From positions 51,816 to 115,815 of the forward strand of contig JADIZR010000014.1 of NCBI GenBank assembly GCA_016704655.1: a DNA stretch of 64,000 bases. Reading direction: 5' to 3'. Below the pieces are notes generated by a model. That model did no database searches and was not told where the DNA came from. It saw only the letters and a program-made list of their open reading frames with translations. The position numbers and the translations under genes were made by a program. Positions 9,057 through 16,769 of this stretch are shown piece after piece; position 1 is the stretch's first letter, and each line of letters begins with the position of its first letter. This stretch comes from Pseudomonadota bacterium (GTDB taxonomy: Bacteria; Pseudomonadota; Gammaproteobacteria; Steroidobacterales; Steroidobacteraceae).

Positions 9057-10034
9057 ATGAAGACCCCCGTCAATGTCGCCATCACCGGCGCCGCGGGCCA
9101 GATCGGCTACGCGCTTGCCTTCCGAGTGGCCTCGGGCCAGATGCTCGGTCCCGACCAGCCGGTCAACCTGCACCTGCTCGAGATCACGCCGGCCCTTGGC
9201 GCGCTGCAAGGCGTCATGATGGAACTGAACGACTGCGCGTTCCCGACGCTGAACAGGATCGTCGCGACGGACGATGCGAAGATCGCGTTCAGGGATTGCC
9301 ACGCTGCACTGCTCGTCGGCGCACGTCCGCGCGGTCCGGGCATGGAGCGTAAAGACCTGCTGCTGGCGAACGCGCAGATTTTCTCGGCACAGGGCAAGGC
9401 GCTCGACGCCGTCGCGGATCGCAACGTGCGCGTGCTGGTCGTCGGCAACCCGGCGAACACCAACTCGCTGATCGCGATGAAAAATGCGCCGAGCCTCGCC
9501 CCGAAGCGCTTCACCGCGATGGTTCGTCTCGATCACAACCGCGCGCTCTCGCAGCTGGCGGAGAAGACCGGCACGCACGTGACCGATCTCAAGAAGGTGA
9601 TCATCTGGGGCAACCACTCGGCGACGCAGTATCCCGACCTGCATCACGCGACGGTGGCGGGCAAGGCCGCACTCTCGCTTGTCGATCAGGCCTGGTACGC
9701 CGACACGTTCATTCCCGTCGTGCAGCAGCGCGGCGCGGCAATCATCAAGGCGCGCGGGCAGTCTTCGGCAGCCTCGGCTGCATCCGCCGCGATCGACCAC
9801 ATCCGCGACTGGACGCTCGGCACCCCGGCCGGTGACTGGGTCTCGATGGGCGTGCCGTCGGATGGCAGCTATGGCATCCCGGACGGCGTGATTTACGGTT
9901 TCCCGGTGACCTGCAGCGACGGCAAGTACGAGATCGTGCAGGGTCTTGCGGTCAACGAGTTCAGCCGTGCGCGCATGGACGCAACCCACAAGGAACTCCT
10001 CGAGGAGCGCGACGGCGTCCAGGATCTGATCTAG
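9057..10034 (+). CDS. mdh: NAD-dependent malate dehydrogenase
   Basis: A 325-residue cytosolic enzyme of the TCA cycle, converting malate and oxaloacetate. The N-terminal Rossmann loop reads GAAGQIGYALAFRVASG, the substrate-binding arginines are in GARPRGPGMERKDLL, and the catalytic His lies in IIWGNHSATQYPD. Length and motifs fit the large LDH-like malate dehydrogenase subgroup. The ATG at 9057 (MKTPVNVAITGA) fits family N-termini; an open extension upstream has no such sequence. The stop codon is the first TAG of a tandem TAGGGGT array. A hairpin terminator follows about 120 bases downstream. Confidence 0.95.
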   Translation: MKTPVNVAITGAAGQIGYALAFRVASGQMLGPDQPVNLHLLEITPALGALQGVMMELNDCAFPTLNRIVATDDAKIAFRDCHAALLVGARPRGPGMERKDLLLANAQIFSAQGKALDAVADRNVRVLVVGNPANTNSLIAMKNAPSLAPKRFTAMVRLDHNRALSQLAEKTGTHVTDLKKVIIWGNHSATQYPDLHHATVAGKAALSLVDQAWYADTFIPVVQQRGAAIIKARGQSSAASAASAAIDHIRDWTLGTPAGDWVSMGVPSDGSYGIPDGVIYGFPVTCSDGKYEIVQGLAVNEFSRARMDATHKELLEERDGVQDLI

Positions 10035-10090
10035 GGGTTAGGGGTTAGGGGTTAGGGGTTAGGGGTTAGGGGTTAGGGGTTAGGGGTTAG
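10032..10090 (+). repeat. (TAGGGGT)8 G-rich tandem array overlapping the mdh stop codon
   Basis: Eight perfect heptamers plus a final TAG. The first TAG is the mdh stop. Each unit carries a G4 run, so the sense strand and its mRNA could form G-quadruplexes. The unit resembles a telomere repeat but is inside a normal bacterial context, flanked by mdh and its terminator. Confidence 0.95.
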
Positions 10091-10156
10091 TCGGAGGTCG
10101 GAGCGGCCTGCGGCCGAAGCCCGAGCGTATCCAGCCCCACCTGTCGCACTCGACTC

Positions 10157-10190
10157 AACGGGCGATGGAAACCATTCCATCGCCCGTTTT
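10157..10190 (+). terminator. Rho-independent terminator for mdh
   Basis: A perfect 14-bp stem (10157-10170 with 10175-10188) closed by a 4-base loop ACCA is followed by a short T-tract, giving CGCCCGTTTTG. It would end rightward transcription after mdh and the G-rich array, before the efflux-pump promoter. Confidence 0.85.
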
Positions 10191-10252
10191 GCCATTTGGG
10201 CACCTGACGTCCGAACAGGAACCAGAGCGGTCGACCTGCGTTTGACAACACT

Positions 10253-10270
10253 AGAATGAACGTTCATTCT
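10253..10270. promoter_or_regulatory. Palindromic TetR-type operator and promoter of the RND efflux operon
   Basis: AGAATGAACGTTCATTCT is a perfect 18-bp palindrome 65 bases upstream of the adaptor gene. A TTGACA box at 10242-10247 and a TAGAAT hexamer at 10252-10257 lie at or inside it, so a bound repressor would block RNA polymerase. The TetR gene at the end of the operon is the likely ligand. Confidence 0.75.
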
Positions 10271-10334
10271 GATCGGCCACCCATTCCGCGCACCGCCCCT
10301 CCGGGCCCGCACGACTTAACTCTGTCGAGGCCAC

Positions 10335-11513
10335 ATGTCATCGCCCAAGTTCGCTGATTGCAGGGCCGTCTTTGTCATCGTCGGTCTGGCCGGCGTGGCG
10401 GCATGCGGCGGCCCGGAAAGCGCCCCCCAGGGCCGCGGTGCCATGCCCGTCACGGTCGTTACGCTCGCCACGGCGCCGGTCGTTCTCCGCCGTGAACTGC
10501 CTGGACGCACCACGCCCTACCTCGTCGCGGAAGTGCGACCGCAGGTCGATGGGATCGTGCAGCAGCGGCTCTACACCGAAGGATCCGCGGTAACGGCCGG
10601 ACAGCCGCTGTACCAGCTCGACAATGCGACTTACCAGGCCGATCTCGCGAGCGCCAAGGCTGCGCTAGCCCGCGCGGAGGCGACGCTCAACACTGCCCGC
10701 CTCAATGCACGGCGCTCCGCAGACCTGTTGGCGATCAACGCTGTCAGCAAGCAGGACGACGAAAACGCCACGGCTGCGTTGAAGCAGGGCGAAGCCGACG
10801 TTGCTGCTGCCGCGGCTGCAGTTCGCAGCGCAGAGGTCATCCTCGGCTATGCGCGCATCAAGGCGCCGATCGACGGCCGCATCGGCAAGTCCACCGTGAC
10901 CCAGGGTGCCCTCGTCACTGCCAACCAGGAAGCGCCGCTCGCAACGGTGCAACAGCTCGATCCCATCTACGTGGACCTGACGCAGTCGAGCGCGGAATGG
11001 CTGGCGCTGCGCAGGGAACTGGCGGCGGGGCGGCTCGAGGGCACGCAGGACATGCCGGTCGCGATCGTGCTCGAGGATGGCACGCCCTACGCGCAGCCCG
11101 GCAAGCTCGCGTTCTCCGAAGTCAGCGTCGATCCGACGACCGGCAGCTTTGCGCTGCGCGTCGTCGTCCCGAATCCGGAAAATATCCTGTTGCCCGGCAT
11201 GTACGTCCGCGCCATCGTCGGCACCGGCACGCGGCAGGCAGGCCTGCTCGTCCCGCAGCAGGGTATCGCGCGCGACCCGAAGGGCCACACGACCGCGATG
11301 GTCGTCGGCCAGGATGGCAAAGTGGAAGTGCGCCCGGTGCGGGTGAGCCAGGCGATCGGCGACAAATGGCTGGTGGAAGAAGGCCTGGCTGCCGGCGACC
11401 AGGTGATCGTCGAGGGCCTGCAGAAAGTGCAGCCCGGCGCGCTGGTGCAGCCGACGGAAGCCGGGGCCACACCGCCGCCCGCCGCTCCGCCCGCTCCCGC
11501 GCAGCAGTCGTAA
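10335..11513 (+). CDS. RND efflux periplasmic adaptor lipoprotein (AcrA/MexA family)
   Basis: A 392-residue membrane-fusion protein. A lipoprotein signal ends at the lipobox GVAAC (Cys about 25), so it is anchored to the inner membrane facing the periplasm. Then come the barrel-sandwich halves (VRPQVDGIVQQRLYTEGSAVTAGQPLYQLD and IKAPIDGRIGKSTVTQGALV), an Ala-rich coiled-coil hairpin between them (about 100-170), the beta-barrel and membrane-proximal domains, and a Pro/Ala-rich tail. It links the pump at 11524 with the channel at 14630. It is first in a four-gene operon controlled by the operator at 10253-10270. Confidence 0.95.
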   Translation: MSSPKFADCRAVFVIVGLAGVAACGGPESAPQGRGAMPVTVVTLATAPVVLRRELPGRTTPYLVAEVRPQVDGIVQQRLYTEGSAVTAGQPLYQLDNATYQADLASAKAALARAEATLNTARLNARRSADLLAINAVSKQDDENATAALKQGEADVAAAAAAVRSAEVILGYARIKAPIDGRIGKSTVTQGALVTANQEAPLATVQQLDPIYVDLTQSSAEWLALRRELAAGRLEGTQDMPVAIVLEDGTPYAQPGKLAFSEVSVDPTTGSFALRVVVPNPENILLPGMYVRAIVGTGTRQAGLLVPQQGIARDPKGHTTAMVVGQDGKVEVRPVRVSQAIGDKWLVEEGLAAGDQVIVEGLQKVQPGALVQPTEAGATPPPAAPPAPAQQS

Positions 11514-11523
11514 GCGTCCGGCA

Positions 11524-14500
11524 ATGGCACGCTTCTTCATCGACCGGCCGATCTTCGCGTGGGTCATCGCGATCATCATCATGCTGGCGGGCGGCCTCGC
11601 GATCACGCAGCTGCCGATCTCGATGTACCCCAACATCGCCCCGCCCGCGGTGACGATCAGCGCCAACTACCCGGGCGCGTCGGCGAGGGTCGTACAGGAC
11701 GCGGTGACGCAGATCATCGAGCGCAACATGAAGGGCCTCGACGGCCTGATCTACATGTCTGCGACCAGCGACGCCTCGGGTAACGCGTCGATCACCCTCA
11801 CGTTCGAATCCGGTACCGACCCGGACATCGCCCAGGTCCAGGTGCAGAACAAGCTGCAGCTGGCGATGCCCTCGCTGCCGCAGGAAGTGCAGCGCCAGGG
11901 CGTCAACGTGACCAAGTCGCGCAGCGGTTTCCTCATGGTCATCGCGTTCGTCTCGAAGGACGGCAGCATGACGCGTGACGACATCTCGGATTACGTCGGC
12001 GCGAACCTGGTCGACCCGCTGAGCCGCGTCCCGGGCGTGGGCACGGTGCAGCTCTTCGGATCCCCGTACGCGATGCGCATCTGGCTCGACCCGAACAAGC
12101 TCGAGACGTATGGCCTCGCCGTGGGCGACATCATCACGGCGGTGCGCGCCCAGAACGCCCAGGTCACGATCGGCCAGCTCGGTGGCGCGCCCTCGGTCGA
12201 GGGGCAGCAACTGAACGCGACGATCAGCGCGCAGGAACGCCTACAGACGCCGGAGCAGTTTCGCGACATCGTCCTGCGCAGCAATCCGGACGGGTCTGCG
12301 CTCAAGCTCGGCGACGTCGCGCGAGTCGAGATCGGCGCCGAAACGTACGAATTCGTCAGCCGCTACAACCGGCAGCCGGCGAGCGGCGTTGCGATCTCGC
12401 TGGCGACCGGCGCCAACGCGCTCGAAACCGCGGCCGGCGTGGAGCGGGCGCTGGACGATCTGCGGCTGTATTTTCCGGCCGGCCTCGAAGCGGTCGTCCC
12501 GTTCGACACGACACCGTTCGTGCGGATGTCGATCAAGGGCGTGATCACGACGCTGGTCGAGGCGATCGTGCTCGTGTTCCTCGTCATCTACCTGTTCCTG
12601 CAGAATTTCCGCGCCACGCTGATCCCCACCATCGCCGTGCCCGTGGTGCTGCTCGGCACGATGGGCGTGCTGGCCGCGCTCGGCTTCTCGATCAACATGC
12701 TCACGATGTTCGCGCTGGTGCTGGCGATCGGCCTGCTGGTGGACGACGCCATCGTCGTGGTCGAGAACGTCGAGCGCCTGATGCGCGACGAGGGGCTGTC
12801 GCCCGTCGAAGCTACTCGCAAGTCCATGCGCGAGATCACTGGCGCGCTCGTCGGTATCGGCCTGGTGCTCGCAGCGGTGTTCGTGCCGATGGCGTTCATG
12901 CCGGGTTCGATTGGCGTGATCTACCGGCAGTTCTCCGCGACGATCGTGTCGGCCATGGCGTTGTCGGTGCTGGTCGCGATCGTGCTCACGCCGGCGCTGT
13001 GCGCGACGATGCTGAAGCCGGTGCGCAAGGGCGAGCACCACGCCGAGACGGGCTTCTTCGGGTGGTTCAACCGCGCGTTCGAGCGCGGCAGCGCGGGCTA
13101 CCAGGACGGCGTACGCGGCATTTTGGCGCGCAGCGGCCGCTTCATGCTCGTGTTCGCCGCCCTGGCCGGCCTGATGGCCGTGCTGTTCGCGCGCCTGCCC
13201 AGCGCGTTCCTGCCGCAGGAGGACCAGGGCACCCTGCTCGCGCAGCTGATCGCGCCGGTCGGCGCGACACAGCAGCGCACCCTGCAGTCGCTGGAAAAGG
13301 TGGAAGAGCATTTCCTCGAGGGCGAGAAGAGCGCGGTCAAGGCGGTGTTCGGCCTGCAGGGATTCAGCTTCGGCGGCACCGGCCAGAACAACGGCATGGC
13401 CTGGATCAACCTGAAGGACTGGAGCGAGCGCAAGGCGCCGGAGCTGCACGCCGATGCAATCGCCGGCCGCGCGATGGCGGGACTGTCGCAGATCAAGGAT
13501 GCCTTCGTCTTCGCGTTCGTGCCGCCGCCGATTCCGGAACTCGGCCTTTCCGCTGGCTTCGCTTTTTTCCTGAAGGACAATGGCGCAGCAGGCCACGAGG
13601 CGCTCACTGCCGCGCGCAACCAGTTCCTGGGGGCCGCTGCGCAGAGCAAGCTGCTGGCGAACGTGCGCCCGAACGGCCAGGAAGACACGCCGCAGTTCCA
13701 CATCGACGTCGACAACGAGCGGGCTGCTGCGCTCGGGTTGGCGACGGCCGACATCAATTCGACACTCTCCGCGGCCTGGGGCGGCCAGTACATCGACGAC
13801 TTCGTTGACCGCGGTCGCGTGAAGCGGGTCTACATCCGCGCGGATGCACCGTTTCGCATGACGCCCGACGACTTCAAGCTCTGGTCGGTGCGCAACGCTG
13901 AAGGACGCATGGTGCCGTTCTCCGCATTTGCCACATCACGCTGGGACTACGGCTCGCCGCGCCTCGAGCGGTACAACGGCGTGCAGGCAATGGAGATCAA
14001 TGGCCAGGGCGCGCCAGGCGTCAGCACGGGCCAGGCGATGGCCGAAGTGGAGCGCCTGGTCGAGCAGCTGCCGGCGGGCTTCGGCGTCGAGTGGACCGCG
14101 GTTTCCTACCAGGAACGCCAGGCGGGTGCGCAGACGCCCCTGCTCTACGCGCTGTCGCTCCTGATCGTCTTCCTGTGCCTCGCCGCGTTGTACGAGAGCT
14201 GGTCCATCCCGACGGCGGTGCTGATGGTGGCGCCCCTCGGCATCCTCGGCGCAACCCTGGCCAGCACTTTATTCGGCATGAATCGCGACGTGTATTTCCA
14301 GGTGGCGATGCTCACCACTGTCGGCCTCACGAGCAAGAACTCGATCCTGATCATCGAGTTCGCCAAGCGCAACCTCGAGCACGGCATGGAACTGGTCGAG
14401 GCCACGATGCAGGCCGTGCGGATCCGGTTGCGCCCGATCCTGATGACTTCGCTGGCGTTCGGCTTCGGCGTGCTGCCGCTCGCCATCGCGACCGGCGCCG

Positions 14501-14637
14501 GCTCAGGCGCGCAGCGCGCGATCGGCACCGGCGTGCTCGGTGGCATGGTGGCAGGCGTCACGCTGGGCCTGTTCTTCATTCCGCTGTTCTTCGTCGTGAT
14601 CGAACGCCTGTTCGTGCAGAGAAAAGCCCATGCCTAG
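11524..14637 (+). CDS. RND multidrug efflux pump, inner-membrane transporter (AcrB/MexB, HAE1 family)
   Basis: At 1037 residues it has the full family length. It starts MARFFIDRPIFAWVIA, the classic AcrB N-terminus. The proton-relay pair is at Asp407-Asp408 (GLLVDDAIVVVEN), the same positions as in E. coli AcrB. Two large periplasmic loops and the GLTSKNSILIIEFAK segment complete the architecture. It exports hydrophobic drugs or solvents by proton antiport. It begins 10 bases after the adaptor stop and overlaps the channel gene by 8 bases, so the three are translated together. Confidence 0.97.
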   Translation: MARFFIDRPIFAWVIAIIIMLAGGLAITQLPISMYPNIAPPAVTISANYPGASARVVQDAVTQIIERNMKGLDGLIYMSATSDASGNASITLTFESGTDPDIAQVQVQNKLQLAMPSLPQEVQRQGVNVTKSRSGFLMVIAFVSKDGSMTRDDISDYVGANLVDPLSRVPGVGTVQLFGSPYAMRIWLDPNKLETYGLAVGDIITAVRAQNAQVTIGQLGGAPSVEGQQLNATISAQERLQTPEQFRDIVLRSNPDGSALKLGDVARVEIGAETYEFVSRYNRQPASGVAISLATGANALETAAGVERALDDLRLYFPAGLEAVVPFDTTPFVRMSIKGVITTLVEAIVLVFLVIYLFLQNFRATLIPTIAVPVVLLGTMGVLAALGFSINMLTMFALVLAIGLLVDDAIVVVENVERLMRDEGLSPVEATRKSMREITGALVGIGLVLAAVFVPMAFMPGSIGVIYRQFSATIVSAMALSVLVAIVLTPALCATMLKPVRKGEHHAETGFFGWFNRAFERGSAGYQDGVRGILARSGRFMLVFAALAGLMAVLFARLPSAFLPQEDQGTLLAQLIAPVGATQQRTLQSLEKVEEHFLEGEKSAVKAVFGLQGFSFGGTGQNNGMAWINLKDWSERKAPELHADAIAGRAMAGLSQIKDAFVFAFVPPPIPELGLSAGFAFFLKDNGAAGHEALTAARNQFLGAAAQSKLLANVRPNGQEDTPQFHIDVDNERAAALGLATADINSTLSAAWGGQYIDDFVDRGRVKRVYIRADAPFRMTPDDFKLWSVRNAEGRMVPFSAFATSRWDYGSPRLERYNGVQAMEINGQGAPGVSTGQAMAEVERLVEQLPAGFGVEWTAVSYQERQAGAQTPLLYALSLLIVFLCLAALYESWSIPTAVLMVAPLGILGATLASTLFGMNRDVYFQVAMLTTVGLTSKNSILIIEFAKRNLEHGMELVEATMQAVRIRLRPILMTSLAFGFGVLPLAIATGAGSGAQRAIGTGVLGGMVAGVTLGLFFIPLFFVVIERLFVQRKAHA

Positions 14638-16060
14638 GCGAACGATGGCTTCGCTGGTGCTCGCTGCCGCCGTGATGTCCAGCGGATGCGGCGCGCTCGA
14701 ACCGCGCTTGCCCGAGGCGGCGCCGTCGATTCCGGCGGAATGGCCCCTGCCCGCGACGACTGCGGTACCGATCGCAGCCGAGGGTGCCACGGAGGTATCG
14801 CCCGGGACGCCGGCCACGGCCGACATCGGCTGGCGCGATTTCTTCGTCGATCCGCGACTGCAGGAACTGATCGCACGCGCGCTCGACAACAATCGCGACC
14901 TGCGGGTGGCCGTGCTCAACGTCGAGCGGGCGCGGGCGCTCTACCGCATCGAGCGGGCAGACCGCGTGCCGTCCATAGGCGCGAATGCGGCATTGGTCCG
15001 CACTGGCGGCGACGCCCCCGTCACGGATGTGTTTACCGCAGGCGTCGGTATCACCGAATTCGAACTCGACCTGTTCGGCCGCGTGCGCAGCCTGAGCCAG
15101 GCGGCCCTGCAGCAGTATTTCGCGCAGGAGGAAGCGCGGCGCAGCGCGCAACTGGCACTGATCGCGGAAGTCGCGAACGCCTACCTGGCGCTCGCGGCCG
15201 ACCAGGAACAGCTGCGTGTGGTGCAACTGACGCTCACGACACGTGAGGAATTCCACGCACTGACGCAGAAGCGGTACGAGTTCGGAGCGGTGTCCGCGCT
15301 GGATGTCAGTCAGTCCCGCACGCAGGTGGAAGCCGCGCGCGCAGACGTCGCCCGCTTCTCGGGCCAGGCTGCGCAGACCGCCAACGCGCTGCAGTTGCTG
15401 GTCGGTGCGCCGGTCGGAGCCGACCTGCTGCCACAATCCTTTGGCGAGTCGGTCACGGGCCTTGCGCCCCTGCCTGCAGGCCTGCCATCCGCAGTGCTGC
15501 TGCGGCGTCCCGACGTGCTCGCCGCCGAGCATCGGTTGCGCGCCGACAATGCAAACATCGGTGCAGCACGCGCGGCTTTCTTTCCGTCGATCAAGCTCAC
15601 GGGCTCCGTCGGCTCCGCGAGCGACGAATTGTCGGGCCTGTTCGACGCGGGCACGGGTGTCTGGGTGTTCGCACCCAAGGTGAACCTGCCGATCTTCGAG
15701 GGCGGCCGCCTGCGGGCGAATCTCGACGTCGCCCGCGCCGACCGCGACATCGCGCTGGCGCAGTACGAGCGGGCCATCCAGGCCGGTTTTCGCGACGTGG
15801 CGGACGCGCTCGTGCTTACCACGACCCTCGCCGAACAGCGCGTCGCGCGGCAGGCGACGGTCGATGCGGCAACCGAAGCCGACCGGCTCGCACTCGCGCG
15901 TTACAAAGCGGGCCGCGACAGCTACCTGGTATTGCTCGAATCGCAGCGCGCTCTTTACCTGGCGCAGCAGACACTGATCGTCACGCGCCTGGCCGAGCAG
16001 ACGAATCGGGTCACGCTGTACAAGGCGCTGGGCGGTGGCTGGCTGGAGCGCGGGCCGTGA
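14630..16060 (+). CDS. Outer-membrane efflux channel lipoprotein (OprM/NodT family)
   Basis: A 476-residue outer-membrane factor. The N-terminus MPRRTMASLVLAAAVMSSGCG has a lipobox with Cys20. Two OEP repeats (about 75-250 and 280-470) contain the family features DLRVAVLNVERARALYRIERAD and RRPDVLAAEHRLRADNANIGAARAAFFPS. It completes the tripartite pump with the adaptor and transporter. The start overlaps the pump gene by 8 bases, and its stop overlaps the TetR start (GTGA). Confidence 0.95.
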   Translation: MPRRTMASLVLAAAVMSSGCGALEPRLPEAAPSIPAEWPLPATTAVPIAAEGATEVSPGTPATADIGWRDFFVDPRLQELIARALDNNRDLRVAVLNVERARALYRIERADRVPSIGANAALVRTGGDAPVTDVFTAGVGITEFELDLFGRVRSLSQAALQQYFAQEEARRSAQLALIAEVANAYLALAADQEQLRVVQLTLTTREEFHALTQKRYEFGAVSALDVSQSRTQVEAARADVARFSGQAAQTANALQLLVGAPVGADLLPQSFGESVTGLAPLPAGLPSAVLLRRPDVLAAEHRLRADNANIGAARAAFFPSIKLTGSVGSASDELSGLFDAGTGVWVFAPKVNLPIFEGGRLRANLDVARADRDIALAQYERAIQAGFRDVADALVLTTTLAEQRVARQATVDAATEADRLALARYKAGRDSYLVLLESQRALYLAQQTLIVTRLAEQTNRVTLYKALGGGWLERGP

Positions 16061-16671
16061 TCGGGCACGTCGTGTGCGCAGGCAAGGACACGCCACGCGC
16101 CGAGGTACAGCGCGAGCGGATCCTCTGCGCGGCGCAGAAGTGCTTCATCGAGCACGGCTTTCACGCGGCCAGCATGGCCAACATCGCGGAAGCAGCGCAG
16201 ATGAGCGCTGGCCTCATGTACCGGTATTTCGAGAACAAGAGCGCGATCGTCAGGGCCATCGTCGAGCGCCAGTTGCAGGATGGGCGGGCGCAGATCGAGC
16301 AGTTGCACTCGTCGGCCGACCTTGCTGCCAGCATCCTGCAGACGTACCGCTCGTGGCTGGGCCGCGACCCTGCGGTGATGAATCCGGCGCTGTACCTCGA
16401 GATGAGCGCCGCAGCGACTCGCGACCCGCAGATCGCCGCCGCCCTGCAGGATTCCGACGAGCGCATCTTCGAAGCCCTGCAGGCGTGGATGACGCGCGAC
16501 CGGGTCGACCGGGGACTGGGCCTGCCGCCAGACATCGCGTCCGGGCGCGCCCGCCTGCTGATGCAGGTCTGGAATGGCCTGGCGGTTACCGCCGTCCGGC
16601 ATCCCGACCGGGATCCGGCAGCGATGCGGGACGTAATCGAGAAATTCGTGAGTCGCCTCGTCACGCCCTGA
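16057..16671 (+). CDS. TetR/AcrR-family repressor of the RND efflux operon
   Basis: A 204-residue regulator with an N-terminal helix-turn-helix (RILCAAQKCFIEHGFHAASMANIAEAAQMSAGLMYRYFENKSAIVRAIV) and an all-helical ligand domain. The GTG start overlaps the channel stop, so it is the last gene of the operon it probably represses. That would be a negative feedback loop acting at the palindrome 10253-10270. The ligand is probably a pump substrate, by analogy with AcrR/TtgR. Confidence 0.9.
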   Translation: MIGHVVCAGKDTPRAEVQRERILCAAQKCFIEHGFHAASMANIAEAAQMSAGLMYRYFENKSAIVRAIVERQLQDGRAQIEQLHSSADLAASILQTYRSWLGRDPAVMNPALYLEMSAAATRDPQIAAALQDSDERIFEALQAWMTRDRVDRGLGLPPDIASGRARLLMQVWNGLAVTAVRHPDRDPAAMRDVIEKFVSRLVTP

Positions 16672-16769
16672 GGGCCCGGAATCCGGATATTGCGGCGGCG
16701 CAGCAATCGGATGCATAGTCGGGCTTCCGGCAGGGCACCTCGCCCCGCTCCACTGCAAGGAACGCAGCA

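Noticed and set aside
10032..10090. Telomere-like repeat as a sign of eukaryotic contamination or a replicon end
   Set aside because: It begins inside the mdh stop codon and is followed by an intrinsic terminator and a bacterial efflux operon in continuous context. The unit also has G4, not the usual TTAGGG.
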